Assembly: GCF_900143565.1 (NCBI RefSeq)
Contig: NZ_FREX01000009.1
Coordinates: 1 to 64,000, forward strand
Source: Pseudovibrio sp. Alg231-02
GTDB lineage: Bacteria > Pseudomonadota > Alphaproteobacteria > Rhizobiales > Stappiaceae
DNA: 64,000 bases
Direction: 5' to 3'
Shown here: positions 9,101 through 17,537 of the stretch, piece by piece
Position numbering within the stretch: the stretch's first letter is position 1
Layout: each line of letters opens with the position of its first letter
Made by a program: the position numbers and the translations under genes
The notes under the pieces: generated by a model
The model's input: the letters and a program-made list of their open reading frames with translations, nothing else
Told to the model about the DNA's origin: nothing
The model's database searches: none

Positions 9101-9262
9101 GCATGGAAACGCTTGGAACAGCTCGTCGCCGCCTATGAAAACCCACGCAAAGGCTATCTCTCCAGAGCACGTGTGCTGAAGGAGAGGGAATGGGCTGCCT
9201 CCTATGATCATCTCGCCCGTGTGCAGGAATGGTCCCTTGGAGAAGACGGGGAGGATGCATAA
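6140..9262 (+). CDS. addB: AddB, double-strand break repair helicase-nuclease subunit, 1040 aa
   Basis: AddB pairs with AddA to form the alphaproteobacterial equivalent of RecBCD, which resects double-strand DNA ends for RecA. The protein begins with a degenerate helicase-like domain (VTIYVPTRRAARTL near residue 50). It ends with a RecB-type nuclease domain in which FTLTGRADRID and LRVVDYKTG (about residues 890-916) carry the catalytic D/DYK residues of the PD-(D/E)XK fold. Its length fits the family in this class. The start is the GTG at 6140, preceded by AGGAGG at a proper distance. The stop overlaps the addA start by one base (TAATG), so the two subunits are translationally coupled. Confidence 0.93.
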   Translation: MAATPNIFSVSPSTPFLQATVEALLSGQLIPGFQADDNPLALADVTIYVPTRRAARTLPDVLRRALGSKAALLPKILPLGDVDEEEHILKGHGDGEALPPAMSTMERKLAMTRLVWAWKGQLRRQILQLKEDDPARVPASSADAAWLAGNLLTLMDEVQTEEASWAELGSLVPDDHAEYWKITLEFLKIVTDLWPEHLKAIGMMDPKERRSALIRAEAARLRTTSPRGPVIVAGATGSFPATAELMKAVLSLENGALVLPALDMGMDAESWQALGSPTEPQRVPGHPQYSLRQLLLALGIKREDVTQLGAPQSEALRLRCEIVNEALRPAETTEEWQNFFTSQLAEHRETAFAGTQLITARNESEEALSIALLLREAVEAGKTTALISPDRTLARRVASELTRWGIIVDDTAGRPLEQTPPMVLAILTAKLALQGLDPVNLLALLKHPLAFLGMKAKEVRSAARALERGVLRGPHPRPGLSGLREAVAAAHDLAMEKADRPVSRWRKLVEEDWNAINTLLDRLEQALGPLEALLQNPNEIPVEDIIKTHVDAVLLLGADENGSTEELFSGENGKALAETLTSLLEADAAGLCVPANEWPGVFGALITGGAVRSRTPADPRIHLLGPMEARLQRYDLVVLGGLNEGTWPRRTRNDPWLNRPMKGQIGLDPPERKIGTSAHDFLWNLGAPEVVLSRSERVDGSPTVASRWLQRIVTLAGQGVEQQMRAKGKRYTELALVLDRSETPVRPAKRPEPKPPVEARPVQLSVTAIENLIRDPYLIYAKNVLKLDEVDPIGGEPGAADKGNIIHDALANFLEDWDGPFDDKAVRALKTEGGRLFRPLDAFPAIRALWWPRFERIAGEFVAYEGEVAPKIYDRFLEEYGKVEMQRPERNFTLTGRADRIDQMKDNSLRVVDYKTGQPPSAKQVEALLSPQLPLEVAMIRRKGFEDLPHDMPISDMLYIQLKGGSDAVKLESRVPKESTAEELAEEAWKRLEQLVAAYENPRKGYLSRARVLKEREWAASYDHLARVQEWSLGEDGEDA

Positions 9263-12200
9263 TGGATATTCCGGCAAAAACCCTCGACAGCCAGCAACGC
9301 GCAGCGCACCCTGAAAATTCCGCATGGGTGAGTGCAAACGCAGGCTCCGGCAAAACCTTCGTGCTCGCCCGCCGCGTCGTCCGCTTGCTGCTATCCGGCA
9401 CCGACCCATCCCGCATCCTCTGCCTCACCTTCACCAAGGCAGCCGCGGCGGAGATGGCAACCCGTGTATTCGATTCCCTTGCCAAGTGGACACAGCTGAG
9501 CGATGCTGAGCTTGCCGCCGAGATCGAGGATATCGAAGGCCGACCGACTTCAACAAAGCAGCTGGCAAACGCCCGTCGCCTCTTCGCCAAAGCACTGGAA
9601 ACACCGGGCGGTCTGAAAATCCAGACCATCCACGCGTTCTGTGAAGCGCTGCTGCACCAGTTCCCGCTGGAGGCCAATGTTGCAGGCCACTTCTCCGTAC
9701 TGGATGATCGCCTTGCCGAAGAGCTGCTCAATGAGGCCCGCGCCAGCGTTCTGCACAGCGCAGAGATTGAGCCGGACTCCGATATCGGGTCAGCTCTGTC
9801 CCAGCTCATTGAGCTATTACCGGATTCAGGCGTTGAGAAAGCCCTCTCAGAGCTGATCAGCCGCCGCGATGCATTCTATCGCTGGGTTGCTCCTTATGGT
9901 GACCTGGAAAGCGCTGTTTCCGCGCTATACGCTGATTTCTCCGTCATGCCGGATGATGATATATCTGGCTTTGCATCTGCGTTGCGACGGAATGTTTCTC
10001 TCTCTGACGACGAAGTAAAAGCGTTTGCGGAAGCCTTACGCGTCGGCTCCAAGACAGACCAGGACCGCGCGGCTGCTCTGGATCAGGCCATCACGCACAA
10101 AAACGATGAAGCCTGGCGCATCGCATGGTTGAAGATCTTCCTCACTGGAACCCTCAGCCCACGCAAGTCTCTCGCCACCAAGAAGGTCCAAGCAGCCTTC
10201 CCGGAAGTGATCGAACGCTTGCTCGCCGAGCAAATGCGCGTATTGGAGGCTCTGCAGCACCTGAATGCCGTCATAACGGTTTCTGGAACCAAAGCGATCC
10301 TCACCCTATCAGATGCGGTTCTACGCTATTACGAGACGGAAAAACTCCGTCGCGGCTACCTCGACTTTGAAGATCTGGTGGTCAAATCTGCGCAGCTCCT
10401 GTCCCGTGCCGAGGCAGCGCAATGGGTGCAGTACAAGCTAGATCAGGGCCTCGACCATATCCTCGTTGATGAAGCACAGGACACCAGCCCACGCCAATGG
10501 GAGGTAATCCGCGCGCTGGCAGAAGAATTCTTCGCTGGTGACAGTGCGCGAGAGAAAGTCCGTACCATCTTCGCGGTGGGGGACGAAAAACAGTCCATCT
10601 ACTCCTTCCAGGGCGCTGTTCCGGCTTACTTTGCTGAGATGCGCAAGTTCTTCGCCCGTCGGGCTGAGGAAGCGCAGAAGAATTTCGAGGGCATCGAACT
10701 CAACCTCTCCTTCCGCTCCACGCCGGATGTGTTGGGTGCGGTCGATAAGGTGTTCGACACACCGGAAACTTACAAAGGTCTGTCACAGGACAACGTTGCA
10801 CCCGTGCACGAAGCCATCCGCCACAACGATCCGGGCCGTGTCGAAATCTGGCCTCTGGAAGAAGCCGTAGAAACGCTGGAACCAGACGACTGGACCCAGC
10901 CAATTGATGCCATCGGCACCGGCAACCCCATGCTGCGCCTTGCCACCCGCATAGCAGAGCAGATCAAGGACTGGGACCAACGCAAAATCGCAGGCCCGGG
11001 GGATGTTTTGGTACTGGTCCGCAAGCGCGGCCAGTTTGTGGAAGCGCTCAACCGCGAACTCAAACGTTTGGATGTTCCCGCAGCCGGTTCTGACCGCTTG
11101 GTCCTCACAGACCACATCGCCGTCAAAGACCTCGTCGCGCTGGGCCGCTTTATTCTGCTGCCGGAGGATGACCTCTCTCTCGCCTGCGTCCTCAAAAGCC
11201 CACTCTTTGGCCTGGTTGATGATGATCTCTTCGAGATCGCTCACGAAACACCAGGTGTCCCAAGACCGGGCACTCTCTGGCATGAGCTGCTGAGAAAGTC
11301 AGAAAACAGCGAGAAGTGGCAGGAAATTCGCAAGCAGCTGGTTGTCTGGCGTGATCGCGCAGACTTCGTTCCACCCTTCGAGTTTTTCGCCAAGATCATG
11401 GGAACCGACGGCTATCGCCAGAAGTTCCGTGAGCGTCTTGGCACGGAAGTCGATGACGTGCTTGATGAGTTCCTTTCATTGACGCTCACCTATGAAAAGA
11501 GCGGCACCCCCGGCATGGAAGGCTTCCTTGCGTGGCTGGCCGAAGCGCCAACTGAGATCAAACGCGAGCTCAACGCCGCTAAAGGCATGGTCCGCATCAT
11601 GACGGTCCACGGCTCCAAGGGATTGGAAGCGCCCTACGTTATTCTCGCTGATGGCTGCAATGCGCCCGTCTCCAGCCTGCATGCGCCGGTAATGGTTGAA
11701 AAACAGCGGGCAGGGGATACGCAGGCTGCGCCAGCTCTTGTCTGGCTGCCCAACAAAGCACAGCGCACCGAATGGCATGAAGAAGCGCTGGAACTGCTGG
11801 CAGAAGAGCAGAAAGAAGAATATCGCCGTCTGCTTTATGTAGCGCTCACCCGTGCCAAGGATCGTCTCGTCGTGTGTGGCTGGTCACCCAAGCGTGGTCC
11901 GCATGATGAATGCTGGTACACACTCACCCGCAACGGTTTGATTGAGGAAGCACGCGAGCAAACAGACGCCAACGGCGAAGTATCAGCGTGGATCTGGACC
12001 AAGAATGGCATAGAAAAGCCAGAGCCGATCCTGCCGCAATCTGAGAAGATTGAGAGCCGGAAACAGGCTGTTATGCCGGACTGGGTCTCAACAAACGTCA
12101 GCACGCCTGAGCGTATCCGCCGCGTAAAACCATCTGCCGCCTTTGAGGAGATGGAAGCAAAAGAGAACATCGAGCAGCAAGACCCGAAAGATGCTCTGGA

Positions 12201-12732
12201 AGCAGCTCGCCAGCCAGAAGACTGGCCGCTGGTCCGTGGCCGCATCGTTCACAGACTGCTGGAGTTCCTGCCCGATCTGCCAGAAGAAGAACGCACGGTA
12301 TCAGCTGAAAGGTTCCTTGCCAGTTCCCTTCCAGAACGGTTTGAGGACAAAAAAGAACGTCTGCTGGATGATGTGTTGGGTACGCTGGGCAACCCAGAGT
12401 TTGCAGAGTTGTTCAGCGCCAATGGCAGAGCCGAGGTTCCAATACAGGGTATGCTCACGGGAGAGGATGGCAAGCCGGTTGAAATCTTCGGTCTGATTGA
12501 CCGTTTGCTGGTCAATGACGAAGAAGTGATTATTCTCGACTTCAAGACAAATGCCTACGTCCCAAGGAGCGTGCACGAAGTCTCCGAAACGTATGTTGCG
12601 CAGCTGGCTGTTTATAGAAAATTGCTTTCTGAGCTTTATCCTGATCGGAGAATAAGAGCGCTGCTCCTCTATACGTCAGGTCCCCATTTGGTAGAAATAC
12701 CAGTGGAACTGATGAAATCTTTTAAATTCTAG
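9262..12732 (+). CDS. addA: AddA, UvrD-type helicase and nuclease subunit, 1156 aa
   Basis: This is the motor subunit of the AddAB recombination enzyme. Visible motifs in order: Walker A ANAGSGKT (about residues 25-32), Walker B/motif II LVDEAQDTSPRQWE (about 400), motif III GDEKQSIYSFQGA (about 440), motif V VHGSKGLE (about 782), motif VI LLYVALTRAKDR (about 859) and a C-terminal RecB-like nuclease motif with GLIDRLL and ILDFKTN (about 1080-1095). The ATG at 9262 is chosen because GGGGAGG precedes it and because it overlaps the addB stop; a longer frame from 9229 is not needed. The complex acts in the cytoplasm on broken chromosome ends. Confidence 0.94.
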   Translation: MDIPAKTLDSQQRAAHPENSAWVSANAGSGKTFVLARRVVRLLLSGTDPSRILCLTFTKAAAAEMATRVFDSLAKWTQLSDAELAAEIEDIEGRPTSTKQLANARRLFAKALETPGGLKIQTIHAFCEALLHQFPLEANVAGHFSVLDDRLAEELLNEARASVLHSAEIEPDSDIGSALSQLIELLPDSGVEKALSELISRRDAFYRWVAPYGDLESAVSALYADFSVMPDDDISGFASALRRNVSLSDDEVKAFAEALRVGSKTDQDRAAALDQAITHKNDEAWRIAWLKIFLTGTLSPRKSLATKKVQAAFPEVIERLLAEQMRVLEALQHLNAVITVSGTKAILTLSDAVLRYYETEKLRRGYLDFEDLVVKSAQLLSRAEAAQWVQYKLDQGLDHILVDEAQDTSPRQWEVIRALAEEFFAGDSAREKVRTIFAVGDEKQSIYSFQGAVPAYFAEMRKFFARRAEEAQKNFEGIELNLSFRSTPDVLGAVDKVFDTPETYKGLSQDNVAPVHEAIRHNDPGRVEIWPLEEAVETLEPDDWTQPIDAIGTGNPMLRLATRIAEQIKDWDQRKIAGPGDVLVLVRKRGQFVEALNRELKRLDVPAAGSDRLVLTDHIAVKDLVALGRFILLPEDDLSLACVLKSPLFGLVDDDLFEIAHETPGVPRPGTLWHELLRKSENSEKWQEIRKQLVVWRDRADFVPPFEFFAKIMGTDGYRQKFRERLGTEVDDVLDEFLSLTLTYEKSGTPGMEGFLAWLAEAPTEIKRELNAAKGMVRIMTVHGSKGLEAPYVILADGCNAPVSSLHAPVMVEKQRAGDTQAAPALVWLPNKAQRTEWHEEALELLAEEQKEEYRRLLYVALTRAKDRLVVCGWSPKRGPHDECWYTLTRNGLIEEAREQTDANGEVSAWIWTKNGIEKPEPILPQSEKIESRKQAVMPDWVSTNVSTPERIRRVKPSAAFEEMEAKENIEQQDPKDALEAARQPEDWPLVRGRIVHRLLEFLPDLPEEERTVSAERFLASSLPERFEDKKERLLDDVLGTLGNPEFAELFSANGRAEVPIQGMLTGEDGKPVEIFGLIDRLLVNDEEVIILDFKTNAYVPRSVHEVSETYVAQLAVYRKLLSELYPDRRIRALLLYTSGPHLVEIPVELMKSFKF

Positions 12733-12755
12733 TCGAATGTTGAGAATTCGTTCGC

Positions 12756-12784
12756 TTGACGCTCGGCACTTGCGTTCTTACTTT
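12756..12784 (+). promoter_or_regulatory. Probable sigma-70 promoter of trxA
   Basis: TTGACG (12756-12761) and TACTTT (12779-12784) are separated by 17 nt and lie 60 bp before the trxA ATG. This suggests trxA has its own start of transcription, separate from addBA. Confidence 0.5.
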
Positions 12785-12844
12785 CAGGGCAACAGAGTTT
12801 GCTCAGTTGGGGCGACTCAACCTGCACTATGAAAAGAGGCAAAA

Positions 12845-13165
12845 ATGGCCACTGTGAATGTTGAAGACGGTAACTTCGAAGCTGAAGTACTCCAGAGCTC
12901 GACCCCTGTTCTCGTAGATTTCTGGGCGACCTGGTGTGGTCCTTGTAAAATGATTGCGCCGTCCCTGGAAGAAATCTCTGAGGAAATGGCTGGTCAGGTC
13001 AAAGTTGCTAAGTTGGATATCGACAGCAACCAGCAGAGCGCAATGAATTACGGCGTTCGCTCTATCCCAACCATGATCCTGTTCAAGGATGGTCAGCCAG
13101 CTGCAACCCTCGTAGGCGCACAGCCTAAGGGCAAAATTGCTGATTGGATCAAGCAGTACTCTTAA
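12845..13165 (+). CDS. trxA: Thioredoxin, 106 aa
   Basis: A classic small thioredoxin: the active-site motif WCGPC is at residues 30-34 and the cis-proline loop SIPTM places Pro at residue 75. Length and fold match bacterial Trx1. It reduces disulphides of cytoplasmic proteins such as ribonucleotide reductase and methionine sulphoxide reductase, and is itself reduced by thioredoxin reductase. The ATG follows AAGAGG. It has its own probable promoter and a strong terminator, so it is monocistronic. Its position downstream of addA is a usual arrangement in related bacteria, although folC is often found between them and is absent here. Confidence 0.97.
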   Translation: MATVNVEDGNFEAEVLQSSTPVLVDFWATWCGPCKMIAPSLEEISEEMAGQVKVAKLDIDSNQQSAMNYGVRSIPTMILFKDGQPAATLVGAQPKGKIADWIKQYS

Positions 13166-13217
13166 TTTTGAGGGTATCTGCAACGAAATGCTGAGTAAAA
13201 TCGGGCATTCTGAGGAT

Positions 13218-13254
13218 CTCCGGTCATGGAAGTGGCCGGAGGTCTTTTGTTTTT
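13218..13254 (+). terminator. Rho-independent terminator of trxA
   Basis: CTCCGGTCA (13218-13226) pairs with TGGCCGGAG (13233-13241) with one G-T pair and a 6-nt loop, followed by a T-rich run (TCTTTTGTTTTT). Confidence 0.85.
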
Positions 13255-13362
13255 GTCAAACAGCGACTAAATAAAGACCGGATAGATTTTTGCGCGGGCG
13301 CCTTAGGGCAGCCCTTGCAGTGCTTTGCTCCATGGTAAAAAGAGCAAGTTTTAAGAGACGGG

Positions 13363-14007
13363 ATGACGATGAGCGATCAAAATAAAACTCCGCAGGCAGA
13401 AGAGCAGGTAAATCCGGAAGCTGTGGTTGACGAAACTGCGAATGGAGCCGAGCAGGCAGAAGTTGCTGCGGAAGTAGATCCAATCGAGGCGCTGAGAGAA
13501 GAAAATGCTGCCCTGAAAGACCGCGCTTTGCGCACCATGGCAGAAATGGAAAACCTGCGCCGTCGGACTGAAAAAGAAGTTAAAGACGCCAAAGCCTACG
13601 CAGTCGCAGGCTTCGCGCGTGACATGCTGGTGGTCAATGACAACCTTGGCCGTGCAATCGATGCATTGCCAGATGACGCACGTGAAAACGACGAAAACCT
13701 GAAGGCGCTGGTTGAAGGCGTTGAAATGGTAGAGCGCGAAATGCTCAACCACCTGGAAAAACACGGTGTGAAGCGTCTTTCACCTGAAGGCGATAAGTTC
13801 AACCCGCACTTCCATCAGGCGATGTTTGAAGTGCCGAACACAGAAGTTCCAAACAACACTGTTGTTCAGGTTGTTCAGGCTGGCTACGTCATCGGCGAGC
13901 GCGTCCTGCGCCCTGCAATGGTCGGCGTCTCCAAAGGCGGCCCAAAAATCGCTCCAGTTGCCGACAAAGCAGCAGAGCCAGGCTCCACAGTAGACAAAGA
14001 AGCCTAA
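13363..14007 (+). CDS. grpE: GrpE, nucleotide exchange factor of DnaK, 214 aa
   Basis: GrpE releases ADP from DnaK in the heat-shock folding cycle. The acidic, disordered front (residues 1-40) leads into the long helix with [20 protein letters not shown] and the family signature [10 protein letters not shown]. The C-terminal beta domain carries [10 protein letters not shown] and [19 protein letters not shown], the GrpE signature. Either ATG 13363 or ATG 13369 could be used; the second gives MSDQNKTPQ and better spacing from GGGA. No clear heat-shock promoter was found upstream. hrcA and dnaK are not nearby. A hairpin and a strong bidirectional terminator follow. Confidence 0.95.
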   Translation: MTMSDQNKTPQAEEQVNPEAVVDETANGAEQAEVAAEVDPIEALREENAALKDRALRTMAEMENLRRRTEKEVKDAKAYAVAGFARDMLVVNDNLGRAIDALPDDARENDENLKALVEGVEMVEREMLNHLEKHGVKRLSPEGDKFNPHFHQAMFEVPNTEVPNNTVVQVVQAGYVIGERVLRPAMVGVSKGGPKIAPVADKAAEPGSTVDKEA

Positions 14008-14013
14008 ACACCA

Positions 14014-14037
14014 AAGCCCTCAAAACACTGAGGGCTT
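14014..14037 (+). terminator. Stem-loop after grpE
   Basis: AAGCCCTCA (14014-14022) pairs with TGAGGGCTT (14029-14037) over a 6-nt loop, just after the grpE stop. The tail is T-poor; the main terminator is the next hairpin. Confidence 0.6.
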
Positions 14038-14050
14038 CTCAAAGAATTTC

Positions 14051-14083
14051 AAAACGGAGGTCGCTATTCGGCCTCCGTTTTTA
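14051..14083. terminator. Bidirectional terminator, first copy of a duplicated element
   Basis: AAAACGGAGG (14051-14060) pairs perfectly with CCTCCGTTTT (14072-14081), with T-runs on both strands. It ends grpE and the facing minus-strand lipoprotein gene. The whole stretch 14029-14084 is repeated with few changes at 15533-15588. Confidence 0.85.
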
Positions 14084-14097
14084 TGTCAGAATCCGCT

Positions 14098-14511
14098 TTA
14101 TAGCTTTACTTTTTGGCGGGTATACACAAGATTACCGCTACCGTTGGAGCCAGTTGTCTCCACCATAATTTCGCTGCTGCCATCTATGCGCTGAAACTCC
14201 ACAAAGCCAACTCCGCTACGAATGCCGTTCGCGCAGTTTGTCTTCCATGAGACCAGACCGTCACTACGCGCTTCCGAAAAACCTTCAAGCTGTCCACCCT
14301 GACATAAAGTACCGAGTAGCCTCCGAACTTGTGCAGAGCTAAAACCTGCAGGGTTATATACGCCGCTAAGCGATCCTTCGCGTTCTTTTGCACCAAAGTA
14401 ATCAGGATTCTTTTTGGAAATACCAGCACTGCTTGAACAGGCGGTTAATGCGAAAGCAATCGCAATTGGAACAATAACTCGAGCAACCATAATACAACTC
14501 GCTATTCTCAT
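14098..14511 (-). CDS. Hypothetical lipoprotein, 137 aa
   Basis: The family is not recognised. The N-terminus has a charged start, a hydrophobic run (VIVPIAIAFA) and a lipobox LTAC followed by SSS, so it should be lipidated and anchored in the envelope. The mature part contains two further cysteines (LCQGGQ and TNCANG) that could form a disulphide, and ends KVKL. The start could be the ATG at 14511 (MRIASC) or at 14490 (MVARVI); both keep the signal peptide and neither has a strong ribosome-binding site. It is convergent with grpE and lies in a segment bounded by two copies of the same terminator. Confidence 0.65.
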   Translation of the reverse strand: MRIASCIMVARVIVPIAIAFALTACSSSAGISKKNPDYFGAKEREGSLSGVYNPAGFSSAQVRRLLGTLCQGGQLEGFSEARSDGLVSWKTNCANGIRSGVGFVEFQRIDGSSEIMVETTGSNGSGNLVYTRQKVKL

Positions 14512-14798
14512 AACTATATTATTTCTAGGCACAACTGTTGGCTTTTGGAGATTTCGACACCTGCCTTGTGCTGCGCTTTGTCTTATGCATTCAGAGGAGG
14601 TGAAGCAATCTAAAGTTGAAAAAAGGTTCAAGTATACGCTATTGCTTGGCCTTACTGACAGACCACTTTACTCTAGGGCTCCGATCAATTGGAAATCTCT
14701 TAGCTCTCAAAGGAAGCAAGGCTTGCTTGCAATCTGATCGGGCTTCGAAGATGCATGTAAATAGTTGTAGTTGAATGTATATTTATCTTTGGTGATCT

Positions 14799-15467
14799 AT
14801 GTGGAAATGGCCTGTCTTTTTCTGGTTAGCAGTTATCTCTGCTGTGTTCTGGCTAGCTCCGGTATTTGTAGATCACGTTGTTATAGAAGCCTATTTTCCG
14901 ATGCAGGCTCGCGGCGATAAACTGTTCTATCCGCGCCAAAATGCAGTGTTTATCCCAATTCTTGCTGCAGTTTTATTGTTCGCCATCTGGTTATGGCGGC
15001 GGCCATTTGCACCTTTCATCTATAAGTGCGGGCTTTTGATACTTGCCTTAGCAGCTCTTTCTCCATTTCTGCCTCGAGTTGAAACAGATTTTCAGCAGGT
15101 TTATTGGATAGGTAAAGCCAGATATGAAATCCCATGGCAATACGCGCCATCCCGAGGAAGTATCCGTCCGGGAGGTGATCTCTTTCAGGTGCGTGTCTCT
15201 TTCCCTGATATGACACCTCTATATGAGAGCCGGCAAAAAACAATCACTATCGGAAGAGCTCTGTATTTTCAATTTAGTATAAATGCCCTTGGGCCCGCCA
15301 AACTGTGTAAACCTCTTTTTGGAAAGCTACAGTGCCAGTGGTTGCGTGGAGAGGTCGTGTACAGTGCTACTGGTGATAAAGATCTGTTTCCAGATGATCC
15401 TTCAAGCTTGATGACTCCCGTTGAAAATTTGCTTGATAGCTTTCAAGTTTCAGCATCACCGAGGTAA
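14799..15467 (+). CDS. Hypothetical membrane-anchored protein, 222 aa
   Basis: The family is not recognised. Three hydrophobic segments are visible (about residues 4-24, 49-66 and 73-91). They are followed by a soluble C-terminal region of about 130 residues that should be periplasmic, with one cysteine pair (LCKPLFGKLQC). GGTGAT lies before the ATG. The gene sits with an unrelated orphan lipoprotein gene between two near-identical terminator elements and ends at the second copy. An envelope role is inferred from topology only. Confidence 0.6.
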   Translation: MWKWPVFFWLAVISAVFWLAPVFVDHVVIEAYFPMQARGDKLFYPRQNAVFIPILAAVLLFAIWLWRRPFAPFIYKCGLLILALAALSPFLPRVETDFQQVYWIGKARYEIPWQYAPSRGSIRPGGDLFQVRVSFPDMTPLYESRQKTITIGRALYFQFSINALGPAKLCKPLFGKLQCQWLRGEVVYSATGDKDLFPDDPSSLMTPVENLLDSFQVSASPR

Positions 15468-15782
15468 CCGCTTTTGTGCTGTGCCAGTCTAGATTGGCTT
15501 AACTGGAGGGCCTGGCCCGGATCATCCTTGAATGAGGGTTTCTCAAATAAATTCAAAACGGAGGTCACTATTCGGCCTCCGTTTTTTGTTGCGGGGATGC
15601 CAGAAGCTCTGCAAGAAACGCAGGGCTGATTTGAAGTTCTTGGCGCTGTCCCCAAACCCTTCACAGGATCTAAGGCTATTTAAATCTCACAAATGAAGTA
15701 GTGTAGTTCTTCGGTTGCTTTTTTAAGATGGCTGGCTAAAACCACCAGACTTGAAACCAACGAATTTGCGGGCATGACGTAG
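15468..15782. other. Intergenic region with second copy of the duplicated terminator
   Basis: This 315-bp stretch holds the terminator at 15555-15585 and, beyond it, the upstream region of the UPF0126 gene. No promoter with good consensus and no further gene was seen. Confidence 0.5.
15555..15588. terminator. Terminator, second copy of the duplicated element
   Basis: AAAACGGAGG (15555-15564) pairs with CCTCCGTTTT (15576-15585), followed by TTG. Loop and flanks match the copy at 14051-14083 except for a few bases; the matching stretch is 15533-15588. Confidence 0.85.
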
Positions 15783-16421
15783 ATGCAATCTGAGATCTGG
15801 CAGTATCTGGACTTTTTGGGAGTGGCCGTTTTCGCCGTGACTGGCGGTTTGGTGGCTGCACGTCTGCGTCAGGATTTTATCGCTTTTTTGTTCTTTTGCT
15901 CGCTGACCGGAATTGGCGGCGGAACTCTGCGCGATACTCTTCTTGATGTGCCTGTGTTCTGGGTTGAGAACGAGAGCTACCTCTATGTCTGCCTCATCGT
16001 CTCTGTCATCATGTGGTTTTACGCCCATAAGGTTGAAGCATGGGGCCGCCCGCTACGCTGGCTGGATGCTGTTGGGGTCGCGTCTTACTCAGTCATGGGC
16101 GCTGCGAAAGCGATCTCGCTTGGCGACAATGCTGCGGTGGCCGTGCTGATGGGAGTCGCATCGGCAACATTTGGCGGAATCCTGCGCGATATCATTGCTG
16201 GCCAGCCCTCCGCCTTGCTGCAAAGAGAGATCTATCTGGCCGCTGCGTTTGCTGGGGCGATCACTTACTCCGTCACGCTTATGGCAAGCGGACAAAGCAA
16301 CCTTGCAGCAGCCCTTGGCTTTGCTATGGCCATGGTACTGCGCGGTGGTGCAATCACAAAAGACTGGCACCTGCCCAGCTACACACCCCCGAAGAAGAAA
16401 GACATGGACGAGCTGGAGTAA
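15783..16421 (+). CDS. TRIC/UPF0126-family membrane protein, 212 aa
   Basis: A six- to seven-helix inner-membrane protein built from two homologous halves, each carrying the family motif: GIGGGTLRDTL (about residues 44-54) and ATFGGILRDII (about 126-136). This is the bacterial TRIC-like/UPF0126 family (YadS, YicG), for which trimeric cation channel and glycine transport activities have been described in other bacteria. The helix pattern is regular and the C-terminus is a short charged tail. The ATG at 15783 has a weak ribosome-binding site. It stands alone between the orphan segment and a convergent gene. Confidence 0.88.
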   Translation: MQSEIWQYLDFLGVAVFAVTGGLVAARLRQDFIAFLFFCSLTGIGGGTLRDTLLDVPVFWVENESYLYVCLIVSVIMWFYAHKVEAWGRPLRWLDAVGVASYSVMGAAKAISLGDNAAVAVLMGVASATFGGILRDIIAGQPSALLQREIYLAAAFAGAITYSVTLMASGQSNLAAALGFAMAMVLRGGAITKDWHLPSYTPPKKKDMDELE

Positions 16422-16440
16422 GGTCCTCAGCTACAGCATA

Positions 16441-16500
16441 ACCTGAAAAGTGGCGCCGATTTGCGGACAAGACTACGCACGCAATAAAGAACTAGGGCTT
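16441..16500. repeat. Degenerate dispersed intergenic repeat (copy A)
   Basis: Contains CTGAAAAGTGGCGCCGAT, then GCGGACAAGACTACGC and CAATAAAGAACTAGGGC. It matches the pattern CCGAAAAGTGG - CGGTTTTCGG - ATGCGC - AATAAAGA-TAGAGC found at four other sites in this window. Confidence 0.5.
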
Positions 16501-16531
16501 CATGTGCGAACGCACCTGCACGCCACACGCT

Positions 16532-17500
16532 CTAAACGCGCAGATAAACGTGTCCGGCAACGGCAAGATCAGCCAGAGCAGTGCCCGTTGACTTAAACAG
16601 CGTGATTTGTTCGTAAAAGCGCCGGCCTGCCCGGTCGCCCTGACACAACTCCGCCAGATCAGACGCAATGTCCTGCAAGTTCAGAACGCCATCAGCGAGC
16701 GGCTCTTTGAGATCACCAGCGGTTGTTGGTGTGTTGTCATAGCTGTCCAGAAACAACCGCGCCTGCGAGATAGCCGTATCATCGCATTCTCGCTGATCAG
16801 CATGCATGGAGCCAACCAGATCCAGATGGGTTCCCTCTTGTAGCCATTCCCCTTGAATGATCGGCGTGTTCGCACTCGTCGCACAGCACACAATATCTGC
16901 GCCTCTGACAGCACCGCCCAGATCCGTTGTCGCTGAAACATTAAAAGGTTGCCCCTGCATATGCTCCACCAACTGTTGAGCAGCAGCAGGGCTTCGGTTC
17001 CAGACCAGAACCTCCTTGATGGGGCGGACAGAAGCATGCGCATCGATCAGATAAGGTGCAAGGTTTCCAGCACCCACCATCAGCAAACGGGAAGTGTCTT
17101 CGCGCGAAAGATAAGAGGAGGCCAGCGCCGATGTTGCAGCTGTGCGCCAGTTGACGAGCGCTTTGCCATCCAGAAGCGCAAGCGGCGTCCCCGTTTTGCC
17201 AGACTGCAAAAGATACACACCAGCAACAGCAGGTGCGTCATGCTCCAGTGATGTGGGAAGACAACTCTCCAGACGCGTGCCAATAAACCCGCGCTCAACA
17301 GTGTCTTGAGCGGCGAAGTCATGCCAAGCAGAGGAGATGGTGAGAGAGCCGTCATCAAGGCCGGTTGGACGTGCAATTCTTTGTGTGTGCGGGGAAGGGG
17401 CCACCACACCAACACGAAATGCACGTCTCAGCGTCTCAAGAAGATCGCGAAAGCTCATCACCCCCTCAATGTCCTGAGCTGTGATGATCCGCATTCGCAA
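16532..17500 (-). CDS. Ornithine cyclodeaminase / mu-crystallin family protein, 322 aa
   Basis: The protein has the family layout: an N-terminal domain (ITAQDIEGVMSF, RLESCLPTSL) and a Rossmann NAD(P)-binding domain starting RLLMVGAGNLAPYLIDAH (about residue 140), followed by VWNRSPAAAQ. Members include ornithine cyclodeaminase, alanine dehydrogenase, ketimine reductase and hydroxyproline-pathway delta-1-pyrroline-2-carboxylate reductase, and the sequence alone does not pick one. LLDGKALVNWRTAATSALAS carries the conserved substrate-binding Lys and Arg-Thr. The start is 17500 with GGGGATT upstream; ATG 17494 is possible. It is the first gene of a minus-strand group facing the UPF0126 gene. Confidence 0.85.
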   Translation of the reverse strand: MRMRIITAQDIEGVMSFRDLLETLRRAFRVGVVAPSPHTQRIARPTGLDDGSLTISSAWHDFAAQDTVERGFIGTRLESCLPTSLEHDAPAVAGVYLLQSGKTGTPLALLDGKALVNWRTAATSALASSYLSREDTSRLLMVGAGNLAPYLIDAHASVRPIKEVLVWNRSPAAAQQLVEHMQGQPFNVSATTDLGGAVRGADIVCCATSANTPIIQGEWLQEGTHLDLVGSMHADQRECDDTAISQARLFLDSYDNTPTTAGDLKEPLADGVLNLQDIASDLAELCQGDRAGRRFYEQITLFKSTGTALADLAVAGHVYLRV

Positions 17501-17537
17501 TCCCCGTGTTAAACGTCAGGGCAGAGTAATAAAGCGG

